From Xiphias gladius (Eukaryota; Chordata; Actinopteri; Istiophoriformes; Xiphiidae): a DNA stretch of 64,000 nucleotides. The stretch covers positions 19,993,448 to 20,057,447 of the forward strand of contig NC_053403.1 of assembly GCF_016859285.1 (NCBI RefSeq). Direction: 5' to 3'. A program made the translations under genes and the position numbers. The notes under the pieces are model-generated. The model saw nothing but the letters and a program-made list of their open reading frames with translations, had not been told where the DNA came from and ran no database searches. Shown piece by piece: positions 1-11,639 of the stretch (its first letter is position 1; each line of letters opens with the position of its first letter).

Positions 1-1189
1 CTTGACACTGCTTCCATTCTGATCGTTGTAAAGTTAACAGCAAAATACACTTCTTGCAGAGTAAATACTAGCATCAGCAACACAGTCCTTAAGTCATTTA
101 CAATTCCCCCATAATTAAACACCGTACGAAGTTTGAGAAAGAACCCCTGATCCCTGATTAAAAACAAATACTAATAAATATTTAACATCTTATAAGTGGT
201 ACAGTAATAACAGTTTCCACAATATTTTGTCACAATCTTCTTTTATCATTCCCTGCCTCTCGGTAAAAATTTATAAAAATTGATTGCTCAGGATACATAT
301 AAAAACTGTATATGCTTTTCAAAGTATCCTCAAAATCTTTCCTTGTAATACAGTATGAAACATAGTCCAGAGAAAAACTGTGAAGCTTTAAGGTAGTGAA
401 AGTAGTTGCTTGTGTTCAGTTTGAGGTCGCACTGAGTCAGGAAGCAACTTGACTTCAGAGTGAATAATACTTCAGATTGGAAGTGTTTCAACCCTTCTGA
501 AGGGCTGCCCACTCAGCTTTTTGATTCAGACACTTCTTATTCATGTGTGTTTGAGTGCTGACAGGGGAGACAAAGTTTATGTGCACTGATTGTGTAAACA
601 CTTCTGCAGCAACTACTCTGCTGACAGGTCAAGGGGCAAGGAGTCGGCTGCTGACCATTAGGTTTCTCTCTTTGTTGTGTCATCGACCATACAAAACTTA
701 ATTCATAAACTGCTGAGATTAAGCTGCAAAATGATACTGAAGAGTGTTTTCCTCCAGCTGACCCACATTACTTTATTTATAAAGAAAAAATAAGTAAATG
801 AGTATCATGGCATCAGTTAGGTAACCCTGATAGGAAAAAATTATATTTGAGAAAATAATAACCCACCAAGGAAGATGTATGAAATTACATACAATTATAT
901 GTTCATATTAAATATTTTTAATCTATGTGTAGTGTATTTGATGTCATGTTGCACTATGAATAGAAAAAAACGAAATTTAACACAATCACTTTTTCTTTAT
1001 CTTTCTTTTCAAAGTAAACCTCAACGAAATTTTCTTCAAAATTACTTCCATTCTGAGACCAGTAAAAACTCTCCTACAAAGAATGATACACACGAACATG
1101 TACATTTAGTACTACAATATCAGTATGATGGTAACAATTCAATGATTTTGATCAAGATACTATCATCATGATGACACCTATGATCATTG
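1..1189. other. AT-rich intergenic sequence
   Basis: AT-rich sequence upstream of the first serpin remnant. Short open frames on both strands have no recognisable domain and a codon content that simply mirrors the AT-rich background. I see no RNA gene, and no element family that I can name. It may hold the decayed 3' flank of serpin copy 1, because it lies where that flank would be expected, but I could not align it convincingly to the 3' flanks of the other copies. Confidence 0.4.
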
Positions 1190-2340
1190 ATCTCATTTTT
1201 GTAGGCCCCACAGCCATGTAAAGGCTGTGGTTGTTTTTTTCCCATCTCAGTGACACTCAGCACAGCCTTGTTGGATACCTCTAAAGGAAAAAGGAGATAG
1301 CCAGAGTCTAGCTTGAAACAACCTTTAGGTCTAAAAAAAACTGTAGAAGCTAAAGGGTCTTTTCAGCATCTTCTGAAGGAATCTGTAAACATGATACTAA
1401 ACATGATACATGATTCTGTAGTTGTTCCTGAACCACTGCTAATGCAATGGAATAGGTTTATTCCCTTGTTGTTCAATGTAGATACTCTGTAACACTGCCA
1501 ATTATTTATGTCATTTTTTTTTAATGTACCAGTATGCTTTACAATCATCATACTTCATGTTTGCATAATTAAAACTGATTTAATTTACACAGGGTCAGGT
1601 TGTGACCTTCCTTGTTGGCAAATTACACAATGAGACACAGATTCAAACTTGTTTCTTACCTCTAACATAGACATAGTTAATAAGCACCATAGCCAGGCGA
1701 GGGTCCAGGTTCTGTATCATATTTCTTATCTTTTACTGGGTTTTATTAACAATGTATGTGTTGATCTCAGCTGCAGCCTCATCAGGTTTGGTAAAGTCAG
1801 TTTTGAAGATCTAGTAGTGCTTGACATTCTTCAAGAATTTATCCAGAGAGCTGAAGCCAAAGCACACCGCCATGACATTACCAACATCCAGCTGCTTGGG
1901 CACAGCCAGGGGAATCAGAAAAATAATATCCACCAAGGAAAATATGCTTGTACGCTTTCTGGTTTACGCTCTCTGAGTCTGGTTTAAGGTGCTGTAGCGC
2001 AAGCTGGAGAAAAGCTGGCTGTTGGTTTCCTGTAGACGGCAATAACAGGGCAGTGGAAATGCCCAGTGGTGAATAGAAGATTTTATTTCCAGCAGCAGCC
2101 GTGGCATTCAGACATTTGTAGAGGGCAAAAGCAAGGTCAGCATTAGGAGAGGACAGCTTGTGACAGCCCCGTTCACCCTCTTGGTGGTGGTGGTCTGCCC
2201 AGGTTACAACCAGCAGCAGTGCTGCAAGTTCACGCCTAAAATACCATGCATCTTTACAGCCTGTCCATACAAAAAGAAAAAACAGAGAAAGTTGTTAATT
2301 AGGGGCTACCACAGTAAGTTGTTTACGTTTAGGGTAAGTA
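1190..2340 (-). pseudogene. serpina1-like pseudogene, copy 1 (exon 2 and start of exon 5)
   Basis: This is a decayed copy of the alpha-1-antitrypsin-like gene at 14955-17015. Reading the minus strand, about 2250 down to 1640 matches exon 2 of that gene, including the signal-peptide region, the stretch opposite the intact copy's FLKDVKHYYSGE and the end at the exon 2 donor. Around 1278 the start of exon 5 follows an AG acceptor and reads VSNKAVLSVTEMG, against VSHKAVLSVDETG in the intact gene. After that the reactive-centre loop is unrecognisable. Only about 370 bases separate the exon 2 end from exon 5, where the intact gene has about 1250, so exons 3 and 4 are gone. Sequence at about 2480-2520 resembles intron 1 of copies 2 and 3. 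No functional inhibitor can be made. Confidence 0.8.
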
Positions 2341-4185
2341 GTAAGTAGTACTAGTAGTAAAAATGAACCTCATAACCAAGAATGAAAACAAATAAAGAAA
2401 AAAAAATAAATAAAAAGAAATGAAAAGAGCTATCTTTGAACATTTTGAATGAACATAGTGAATGCAAATTAAACTGACAGCAGGTAGTTGCTCAGTACCT
2501 TGTAAGTAGGACACACTAATGATATCATCTTATCTCTGAACAGCAGTACACTTCCATTCTATATTACATTTAGCCTCCACGTATTCATACCTACAATTCT
2601 AAATGTAATTCATTCCGAATGTCACATACTTATGAAATGCACATCAAAGGAGAAGAGAAGTTGACAATGAGTGAGTGAATATATTACTCTTACTGCACAT
2701 GCAATAAAACCTTTTCAAGTAATAAGCACATAAGAGTAATTTATCAAAACACCTGTTAAACAAGCATGAATTTGCAGAGGTGCAATATATTCAGCTTTGC
2801 CCGCAGTCTCCCATCCCCCGCCAATATGTGTTAACTGTAGCAAGCTTGTTAGGCTAATAGCTAAAATGAAAGCTGACTGCAAGTAGCCTAACTGTTTTAC
2901 TAAAACTTGCCACACATCTTAAAATTGAGCAAATTCTTGGGACCTTTTGGATTACACCTGGCCAGCAGTCAATCCACACTAGCAGTAAAAGGGAGGAGGC
3001 CAGGATAAATGAGTGATAGTGACTGACTTCTATGTTCTTCCCTCTTATTAAACTTCACCCAGTGCTTAATGTCAGGAATATTATTTATTTTATTTAGATT
3101 TTTAATTTATTTCCAAGGAGATATCATTGAGTTTATATGACTTTGCTGTTGTAGATACTGCTGTTGCTGCTCTAGAAATAATATTTTATTAAATCTACAA
3201 TATAAATAAATTCTAATTATGTTCTCAATTTATTCTTCATTTAATAATGTATTTTTAAAATAATTATTTTTAGTAATAGTAGTAGTAGAATTGATAAAAT
3301 CCTAACCACACCTTAGCTATGACACTCTTTATAAAGCTCAGTCTACACAACATTTAGGAAGCACCTTCTCATTTTTAGCCTTTGCTGATCGTTGCGTTCA
3401 ACAGTTAAAATGAAAATGTTAGGTAATTTCAGTTGTCGCTAACTAACGTTAATTCCATGACTAACTTGACATTGGATTCAGAATAGATAAATTATACAAA
3501 GCCCCAACACAATTTTTAGAAGCCTAAAATGAATTAGTAGACTTAGTAGAAGGAATGCATTCATGAAGCACAAGGCATTCCGGTCCTTTGTTAGGTCCTA
3601 AGTACATCTTGTTTTTCAAAATTCTTTAGTAATCTCAGAGTTAAGTCAGTTTTCCCCTGTGTCTTACGCATACTGTATGTTTAATGTTTAAAAAAGAGAT
3701 GCATTAATGTAACTTTCTTAAAAAGTAACTGTGCCCCTAAATTTCCATCTGTGCCCCTTAAAATAAATGTAGGTATAGGGCTCTGGTATAGAGGTTGCCT
3801 AAACGCAAGTCTACATATGTGACAATGGTTCTCTGAGTGTAAAAATTAAGTTGTCAAAATACATATAAGGTCAATATATGAAGTAGAACGTTATAGGGGA
3901 AGCAAGCATAAATATTTCAAAATTTCCTAATCAAAATAGACTATGTGAGAGTGATAAAAAGATAAATAAATTGCGTACAATAAATACAATGTCGTTATTG
4001 TACTGTACAGTTAAATAAATATGGATTATGTGCCAAGAGATGTAAGAGGAATGCCGAGTATGGGAGTATTGTCACTGGTCTTACTTGATGGGGCATCATG
4101 TAGGCTTTAGCCAGCCTGAGGAAGGGAGCTCCCCCTGAACCTCTCTGTTTGGCCTTCAGGCTGCAGTAGCGTTTTCCTGACTGCA
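2341..4185. other. Intergenic, no gene seen
   Basis: AT-rich sequence. Its first 200 bases still resemble serpin intron 1 of the other copies. The segment near 3720-3785 contains the phrase CTGTGCCCCT twice in a context that recalls the internal or terminal parts of fish hAT elements, and may be the edge of the hAT remnant to the right. Nothing else was recognised. Confidence 0.35.
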
Positions 4186-4189
4186 AAAG

Positions 4190-4400
4190 TGATAAAAGGG
4201 AACAGTGTTCATTTTGCACCTTATTTTGATGTGGTTTTAGCCAAGTCCAAGTCTTTTGATGAAAATGTATCATTTTAGTCAAATTTTAGTTGTTTGATTA
4301 CTGATAGTTTTAGTCAACAAAAACTAAGGACATTTTAGTCTAGTTTTCGTCAATGAAATTTTAGTGTCATTTTTGTCATGCATTTTAAAATTTAATGTCA
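4190..4400. repeat. TTTTAGTC-rich interspersed repeat fragment
   Basis: Many spaced copies of TTTTAGTC/TTTTAGTT and CAACAAAAACTA-like words occur in 200 bases. From memory this word pattern is typical of a dispersed, non-autonomous hAT-type repeat of fish genomes. No terminal repeats or target duplication could be fixed, so the family assignment is inference. Confidence 0.45.
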
Positions 4401-4599
4401 TTGAGCATTTTTAGGCTACAGCTGCCACCGTCTTTGCTGTGTTCATTTGCCATGGTTACAGATATTGTTCTTGTCGCAAGGTTAGTAGAACTCTGGTTTG
4501 CGGTAATAGGGTAAACTGACTCTCCGCAGTAAATCCAGTTATCATTTCCAAACTCTGACTGTTTAAAGAGAACCGCTCTCTTTCAGCAATCTCAGCTCC

Positions 4600-6280
4600 G
4601 GTGATGAAGGTCAATGAAGTTGGCTAAACTACTTTTGAACCAGACACTGGTACAGCCACCTCTTCTGCTGTCCAGTGTGACAGTGAGTTTTCAGTTGACA
4701 GTGCTGTCAGCAGCCCAATGCAATTTTCATATTTGTAGGTCAAGTGTATTGAAGAAAAGACATGAACGTTTTTATAAAAATGACGTATATCCAGAGGGTT
4801 GGCACCAGAGCATTAAGAATGGAAGGGCAATCAAGTTTATCGTGTTACATGAAAGAGAAATAAACTGACAGAGAGGCATAAATACATACTGTCCCTCATG
4901 CGCAATTGTGAGTGAGTTATGTTTTGTTATTTGCCGTTGTGTTTTGTGAGTTGTTTTTGTTTTCCTATTTGTCCGTCTTACTCACGCAGGTTGCACACAT
5001 ATTCCACAGCAGTTGATGCAAGTGTCAGTCCAGCTAAAAGGTCCATCTATCTCAGCTTAACAACCTACAACAAGGAAGTTTTATGTACAAGGGAAATAAA
5101 GAGGGGCTCAAACAATGCCACAAATACTTAAAACGAAGACATATTTTACCTGTAAATCCCAAAAACACACCCTGTGAATTAGGTGTGTGCTAAACACAAA
5201 ACTTTGCTCTGTCACCTCCCATAATAGCCCAATAAACTCCATGCGCACCTCTGCTCTATGAGTCCTTGTAGCATCAATTTGTGCAAATAGTGACAAATAT
5301 TGTCTTCAAATGAAGAGAATGACAGCTATAGTTGCTAGTCCTGAAGTAATTACTGACCTCTGGTCCAGCAATCGTTTCAGTCTATCACCTCTGTAATGTG
5401 CAGCAACCATGGGTTTACGTAAAAATTATTAAGAGCATTGCATATATTGAAGAAGTCACTGATGGCTTGATCGGCTGACAACACATAGACAACAACAAGA
5501 TGCATCTGATGGTTAAGACAGTGTAGATAAGGCACCGTGTGGCCAGGTTTGTCATACAAAAGCAGCTGGGCACCTCCATGTTTTCCCAGCATCATCAACA
5601 GTCATTTTGTGGTTTCCAATGCTGTCTTCTTAAGAAAACAAGTAACTACGGAGACATGTTCTTCTCCAGTAGGATTCCTCATTCCATCTACTTTGATCAT
5701 GAACCTTGAATCCCCAATTTCTTTCACAATTGCTTCAGTCACAACATTGGTCAGTATGCTGATTAGCTCATTTAGCATCTCATGACTTGTGTAAGTGTTG
5801 TTTCAGGGGAATCAACTTCACAATTTGGGTCAAATGAGGGTTTTTCCTTATGTTGAAGTCAAATAAGGATAGAAAACACCCACTTCCTTCTTCTAACATT
5901 ATATCAATGGCATCTAGTAGACCCATTAAAGGCAAATGATTTGAAACTAGAAACTCTGAAACATTAGTAATACTAAAAACACTACAGATTTTTCCGGAGC
6001 TGATCTGCATTTACTTGCGTAGAGATGTGTTTCCCTTTCTTTATGCACTGCTCTCTTTCTTTCCACAGACTAAAACAGGCCAAATGTTCATTGGAAGCCC
6101 GATGTCTGTTAAGTCCTTTATTAGCATCTACCGTGTGTTTCCAGTCACTGAAGCCTTTGGTAGTAAAAGCTGGTTCCCATGTGGACAGAGAAGAGCGAAA
6201 TTTTCTGCACAGGAGAAAGCACTTAAAGCAGCATCCCCTAGATGAAATATTCAAGCCACCCTCGATTGTGATAGCATGAT
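4600..6280 (-). mobile_element. hAT-superfamily transposase remnant (ZMYM1/TTF-type)
   Basis: The minus strand holds successive fragments of a hAT transposase of the zinc-finger-MYM/TTF type. In order: an N-terminal segment at 6254-5982 with GFSDWKHTVDANKGLNRH (the TTF-like zinc-finger region), a segment near 6000-5780 with ISSGKICSVF...DAIDIMLEEGSGCFLSLF, and a core segment at 5598-5377 with MMMLGKHGGAQLLLYDKPGH followed by YLHCLNHQMHLVVVYVLSAD. A tail at 5370-5108 includes KRLLDQRS and RTHRAEVRMEFIGLLWEVTE. The pieces lie in different frames with stops, so the element is dead. Similarity is from recalled family sequence. The lower limit is a guess; the readable coding part is 5108-6254. No inverted repeats or 8-bp duplication were located. 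Confidence 0.75.
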
Positions 6281-6755
6281 GAATGACCGCTTTTTGATTC
6301 CAAAGAGACCTGAGGGGTACTTCTCAAGTCAGACTTTTATAGGCCCATATGCTCCTAATTGTCAGTGTCTGCCACTTAGCTAACATTACCTCCATCACTG
6401 CAGCTTGGCTGTGTGTCAGGATGTACTGCAATAGTAACTTTAATGTTAGCCAAATAATTATCTTGTGCTTGGTTGTCACTGCCATGACTTATTCCCGACA
6501 TGGATGCTTTTCCAAACCACGTTCATATGTCCATATTCATTTAGCAAGAACTAAGGTTTGCACACATGGATGGACCTGACCGCCTAAGACTCATCCATAA
6601 TGCTGATGCTTTATATTTATAGATAAGAGAAAGCCGGAACCAATTAACCACAAGCACACCCAAATACGATACCTCACTCCATTTATGCTGAAGCATCAGT
6701 TAGAAGTGCCAACTCTGAGTGGAATCTGAAAATTCTGATCTGGAGACATCCCTAG
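6281..6755. other. Probable hAT flank or non-coding remainder
   Basis: Short sequence between the hAT coding remnant and the LINE scrap. It may include the 5' part of the hAT element, since hAT transcription would start here on the minus strand, but no terminal repeat is visible. No gene seen. Confidence 0.3.
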
Positions 6756-6757
6756 CT

Positions 6758-7066
6758 CTATGCAGTTTGCTGGTCAGGTAGCTGTATGCCAGTCAAGCAG
6801 CTGTATGCCTCATGCAGATCAGACAGTGCCGTGTTGGTGTCCACCTGAGGTGGAATGTAGATAGCAGCTGTGAAGACCGAGGTGAACTCCCAGAGAAGGA
6901 AGAGCAGGCAGCATTTTATGGTCAGCACTACCAGGTTACACATGAAAGAGCACACTAGAGTTGCTATATTTCTAGGATTATTTGGGATGAAACACATGCC
7001 TTTAGCAGGCTCCGCAAACACCTGCATTTTCCCACAAACCTCCACAGCTATGCTGACTGTGCTCAA
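6758..7066 (-). mobile_element. Non-LTR retrotransposon endonuclease fragment
   Basis: The minus-strand frame contains FTSVFTAAIYIPPQVDTNTA followed by LSDLHEAY. This matches the conserved Y[IV]PPQA segment of the apurinic-like endonuclease of fish LINEs, which normally reads 'REFTSV...AVYIPPQA...ALxELH'. Upstream the frame reads NLVVLTIKCCLLFLL, corresponding to the LTIKCRPFYLPRE stretch. Only about 80 residues survive; no reverse transcriptase is next to it. The exact LINE clade cannot be told from this piece. Confidence 0.65.
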
Positions 7067-8929
7067 TCAAGCTCAAATGCTTTAATTGTTTTATTACATT
7101 TCCAGATAATGAACAAATAAGTAACAAAATAATCATAAAATATTAGTTACATTCAGATGATGGTAAAAAAAAATGCAGATTGCACATACAATTAATAAAG
7201 CAATTAAAATGAGTTACCTAGAGGCATGTAGGTCTACTTTTCATAAAACAGACATATTATTCTGAAAAGTTTCAATCTAAGAGAATGCCTAAGGAAAGAA
7301 CATTAATATTCATTAAAATTCATGTTGGCAATTTCAAATATGAGCTATTATTCTTATCAGTGTTGTAGGGGCATCACATGTCTCCACATGGACTCAGTTT
7401 CCCACAATCCTCTGCTTATCAACTTCCTGCCTGAACTGTGCCTATGGAATCAGTTGCCATTGTTTTAGCAGCCCAGAGAACCATGTTATTTTATCCATAA
7501 AAACCAGCATTCGTACAAACTTTGATCGCTCTCTGCTGTATCTTACACCATCGTTATAAAGATACCCTTTTTCTGCAGAACAGAGACAAAGATCAAAGGA
7601 CCACATTTTCATGCATACCATTGGCCATGGTTTTTTATTGTAAGATACTCCAGTGTTTATGTGATAATTAGTTATTGTAACTGGTTAACTTTCACCTCAG
7701 GATATGCAGTTTCAAAAGATATGGAAGTTAATCGACTCCCTTTTGTTTCTGAATGTTGACGACTCTTCCTTTGCCTCAAACACGTTGAACCCAACTGGTG
7801 ACGCAAGGCCCAACCCAGCTGACAAGCTAGAAAAAGCAGGATTGCAAATTTCCACGAACTGCTGGATCTCCTTAACGCTATTTGGCGGTAAGGACAGACA
7901 GACACACACAATTGGTTGCTTGCCTGTGCAACCATCAAATTAGGCAGACATCTGGGCAAAGTTAGCTGAGGATTTGTTTGTAAAGAGATGCTAAATGCTT
8001 GTATTTTAATGCTGGTTGCTTAGCAGGTTTTTCTACTGTGAATTTATTTTTGTGTTTTAGCCTGGTCTTTGACCTACTGTAGTTCTTTGTTCTTCTTTAA
8101 AGTTGTTTTTTCAACTTAGATAGATCTTAGATGCTCTCCCTCTCTCTTTCTCTACTAATGTGCTGCATACATCCACACTTATTTGGACACTGAAGTTTCC
8201 CACCTCATGCTCATAATCCTTTGTCATTCTCGCTCTCTTACACGCCCTCACACGGGTATATACAAGCTCTCTCTTTCTCTCTCACACCCACACTCACACA
8301 CACACACACACATACAACTGTATGCAATTTCTAGCAAGGATTCACCATTTGCACCTTGTTGTGTTTGTTATACTTGAAGAGTATTGGCTGTATGGTTAAT
8401 ACTTTACTGTGTAATATACCCTTGCAATTTTAATAAATGGTTGTGATTGTCGTTCTTGCTGTAATATTATCTGAAGCTGTACTCTACCAACAAAGTGCTC
8501 CAACTGTCTTCATTATATTGATATTTCATTGTTGTTATAGATCTGGTTGTAATATAATTATAACTGAAATTCAAAAACTAATAATTTTTTATAGATTTTC
8601 CATTTATTTGGATCATTCATGACCAATTCCAGATATCACAGTCTTCAACTTCTTCATGTTGTTTGATAAGTGTCAGTCCCAAAAGTAGTTCACAGGAACA
8701 TTACCACCAACAACTGGACTGGTGTTTTTGTTGATGCACTAACCTAAATCAACTGAAACCAAGGCCAAGCTATGAGCATTATTGACAACGTACCAGAGGA
8801 AATCAGACCTGGCTTCCATCATGCACCTTGAGTGAAGCGACACTGTGAGAGACCCATTGAACTCAACGGAGTTCAGGTAGGACCTGCATCAGCAACCACT
8901 GGTGTTCAGTTTACATGATGTGGAGTGTT
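7067..8929. other. Intergenic with a CA microsatellite
   Basis: No gene was recognised. Overlapping open frames on both strands at 7672-7959 are mirror shadows and match no family I know. A pyrimidine-rich tract with CACA repeats lies at about 8260-8312. The remainder is unremarkable AT-rich sequence. Confidence 0.4.
8260..8312. repeat. CT/CA-rich microsatellite
   Basis: Simple sequence: CTCTCT-rich stretch passing into CACACACACACA. Seen directly. Confidence 0.85.
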
Positions 8930-9350
8930 ATTAACTAGTATAGCTGCAAGGCATAGTTTTAATTAATTTACCTCAAAATTACAGCAAATCCTTTTTCCAG
9001 TACTACCTATGCTGTAGACAATATAAAGTGGCCACTAGTCATTGATTAAATGCTAACATTTGTTCAGAAAATAACTTTTTTCATACTGTAAATCATAAAA
9101 CAACTACTGAATATGATTAATGTTGATTGTAATACTGAATTATTGATTGAAAGTGTGTTAAAATAACACATAAAATGCCAGCTTTATTTGTCTTTACTTT
9201 GCCTCATGTTGAACTATTTTGAAACAACAAGAGAACAACACTACTCAAGTTTGATCGCCGTGTCAGCTGGTGCTACAAGTGCAGCACATGCATCAATGTT
9301 TTTATAAATTGTGTCATATATGACAATCAGCTGGACACAATATATCAGTG
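8930..9350 (-). other. Serpin copy 2, distal 3' flank
   Basis: From about 9130 to 9350 the sequence runs parallel to 14440-14650, the 3' flank of the intact serpin. Shared words include ACATAAAATGCCAG, CATGTTGAA, CAACAAGAG/CAACAATAG and ATCATATA-like stretches in the same order. It is therefore duplicated non-coding flank of serpin copy 2, cut off at 9350 by the hAT insertion and resuming near 10640. It is not coding. Confidence 0.65.
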
Positions 9351-10640
9351 GTCCCCAAACTTCTTCTGCTGAGCCCCCCTTTTGTGGGTAAATATAATAA
9401 TAATAATAATAATAGTCCTGCAATATTTTCAGTGACTGGTGTGGGCTGACTTTGTGCTGCTGATCCTCTCAAAGTGGGGCATTAGCTGTGAGACTGCCAC
9501 CCTTAGTCAATTTTCAGTGCCCATTTTTGACCCGTGTTTTTACTTGATTGAGGCAACTGCATAAAAACGTCTCACACAAGTAGGATATGGCAAAAGGTAG
9601 ATGTGTAACCAGGGCTTTCTGGCCTTGCAGTGGATAGTCCTCCCCTCCAAAATGCAGCCATGGTCTCGGACTTGAACGGCAGCCTCATTCAATAAGAGGT
9701 CAGATTGGTGCTGTGCTGCACTCAGCAGTTGGTATTGCACTGAAGAGGTCTCAAATTCAGTCATATTTCTCAGTATCCTCCACTGGGTAATATGGGCAGA
9801 ACTATGAGTTTTCATACCTGGGATCACTGTGTTCTGCAGCTTGTTGACCTCAGTGTATGATTCCAGGCTCTCAAATTAGTCTATATAACCCTATTTCATC
9901 TCAAATCTCAAAGCATCTCAAATCTCCACTTTTCTTGTGAATGACATGATTTTATCTGCATGTAGTGGAGGGTGTGTGATGGTTTCCTGCATCTGCAGAT
10001 TTAGTTCATTGAGTTTCTAACACATGTCACTGAGGTTTGTGAGTTTCATGATAAAGATATCTTTAAATTTGTGGTCAAGTTCATTCCCCTCTTCCTCAAA
10101 TAAGATTCTAATCACGTCCTGCAATTCAACCAGCCTGGATAGCAACTTCTCACCTGATAGCCATCAGGACTTTCTGTGAAATATGTCATTAATCAGTTCT
10201 TCTGTATCTCTTTGCATGTCACAACAGTGTTGTTTGACAGGGGATTAGCCTTTAGTTTGATGGCTGTTGCAGTCTACTTTGTAGGAAGCGAGTTGAACAT
10301 TGGTATAGATGCCACTTTAGTAATGTGACTTTGTTGGACACAAAAGTTTATAAGTGTTCTTCTCTTTACATCCTCTATGTGAAGTCTCCAATTGGTGTCT
10401 TAAATTTTCTGGCTTAATTTTGTCAGAGGCAAATGTTTTGAGACTGGCAAAGCCAAGGGCAAGATATACAGTACTTCATCACATCTTCTTGTCTTTGTTT
10501 TGGTTCCTGCGATGTTTGAAGCAGTCTGTGTTGGTTCATCGTCTGTTTTATGTTTACTTGGCAATCCTTTCATAAACATCTCCATGCTTTGCTAGCAGTG
10601 TAATGTTATATGTCACTTATATTTAAACGTCGCCACTGAA
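9351..10640 (-). mobile_element. hAT-type element (ZBED/GTF2IRD2-like transposase remnant) inserted in serpin flank
   Basis: The left edge begins TGGTCCCCAAAC, a common end-like phrase of fish hAT elements. On the minus strand about 10290-9950 reads VELQDVIRI-like and KLTNLSDM...LNLQMQE segments, and 9827-9540 continues a degenerate transposase-like frame. Together they match the ZBED5/FAM200/GTF2IRD2 class of hAT transposase in recalled order. The N-terminal part near 10575-10400 is poorly preserved. The limits come from comparison with the empty paralogous site at about 14650. Stops and frame changes make it non-functional. Possible target words are CAATATAT at the left and a diverged ACTGTATA at the right. 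Confidence 0.6.
9391..9414. repeat. (ATA)n microsatellite
   Basis: About eight AAT/ATA units in a row inside the hAT insertion. Seen directly. Confidence 0.85.
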
Positions 10641-10871
10641 GTATACTGTATAATGATGTATTTCAACCTTTAGACATATAGCCAGGTTGAGATGACTGTT
10701 GGAAATAACTGTGTCATGCTGGAAGACTGCAAACAGATTAACAGACTAACAATGTTGTTATTTGTGATAGATCATTTGTCTTATTCATTAATATATCCTC
10801 TAATCATCATCGTCCCAATTGGCTTAATATGACTTTAACATCTCTACAGGGCTGTATGAGGAAAAAATTAA
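10641..10871 (-). other. Serpin copy 2, proximal 3' flank
   Basis: Parallel to 14650-14930 behind the intact serpin: ATAATGATGTATTT against ATAATGACGTATTT, then TGTGTCATGCTG against TATGTCATGCTG, GATAGATCATTTGTCTTATTCAT, and the motif TGACTTTAACATCTCTACAGGG against TGACATCTCTACAAGG. It ends at the exon 5 remnant. Non-coding. Confidence 0.7.
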
Positions 10872-11349
10872 CTAAAATGTAACAAATGTAATATCTATTT
10901 CCCTAGTGTGTGCCTTTACATTGTTGATCTTGACTGTGAAGAGGATGTTCCTGGTGGATTTCTTTAGGATAAAGACCAAGAAGGGCCTGTTGAATTCCAT
11001 GGTTTCATGAATACTCCTGGACATCAACGTAAAAATGGCTGTTGCCACTGTTTCAATCTCATCCACTCTCAGCACAGCCTCTTTTGATGCCTGTGGAGGA
11101 ACCAGGAGACAGCAGTCAGTGTCTAGTTTGAAACACTGGTAATCAGACTTTTGCAGAGGGTAAAAGCAAAGTCGTCATTAGGAGAGGAGTGCTGGTGGCA
11201 GCTCAGCTCACCCTCTTGGTGGTTGTGGTCTGCCCAGGTTACAGACAGCAGCAGTGCTGCAAGTGAACACCTAAGATACCTTGCATCTTTAAAGCCTGTC
11301 CATATGAAAAGAAAATCAAAGAAAATTTTTAGTTGAGTTCAACCACAGT

Positions 11350-11374
11350 AAGTATACTATATATATATATACTA
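11350..11374. repeat. (TA)n microsatellite
   Basis: Short TATATATATATA run in intron 1 of serpin copy 2. Seen directly. Confidence 0.8.
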
Positions 11375-11639
11375 CTATGTTCACAATAGAGTTGCTAGTG
11401 GGATGCTGGTTGATGCAGCTGTGCACTTTCACAACAACTGGAGATTGCACAAACAAGTAAGATTTTATTTCCTGCATCAAGTGCGTGGTGGCGGACATTA
11501 CATATTGCACATTTTGTATTAATTCCTGTGTCCAGGATGTGGCTCTAGACAACTTGCATCAAACATGCATTATGTTGTTGAATAAGTGTAGACAAGATCA
11601 TGAAACCTTTATGTAAATAAAATTATGATTCTCACAAAA

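Noticed and set aside
1649-1987. 112-codon plus-strand frame
   Set aside because: It is the antisense of serpin exon 2 in copy 1; the similarity is on the minus strand.
7360-7660. Considered as a solitary LTR because of TATA-like and poly(A)-like words
   Set aside because: No second copy, no TG...CA ends with a target duplication and no internal coding sequence are visible.
7672-7959. Overlapping open frames on both strands
   Set aside because: No domain, no splice context, and the frames mirror each other in moderately GC-rich sequence.
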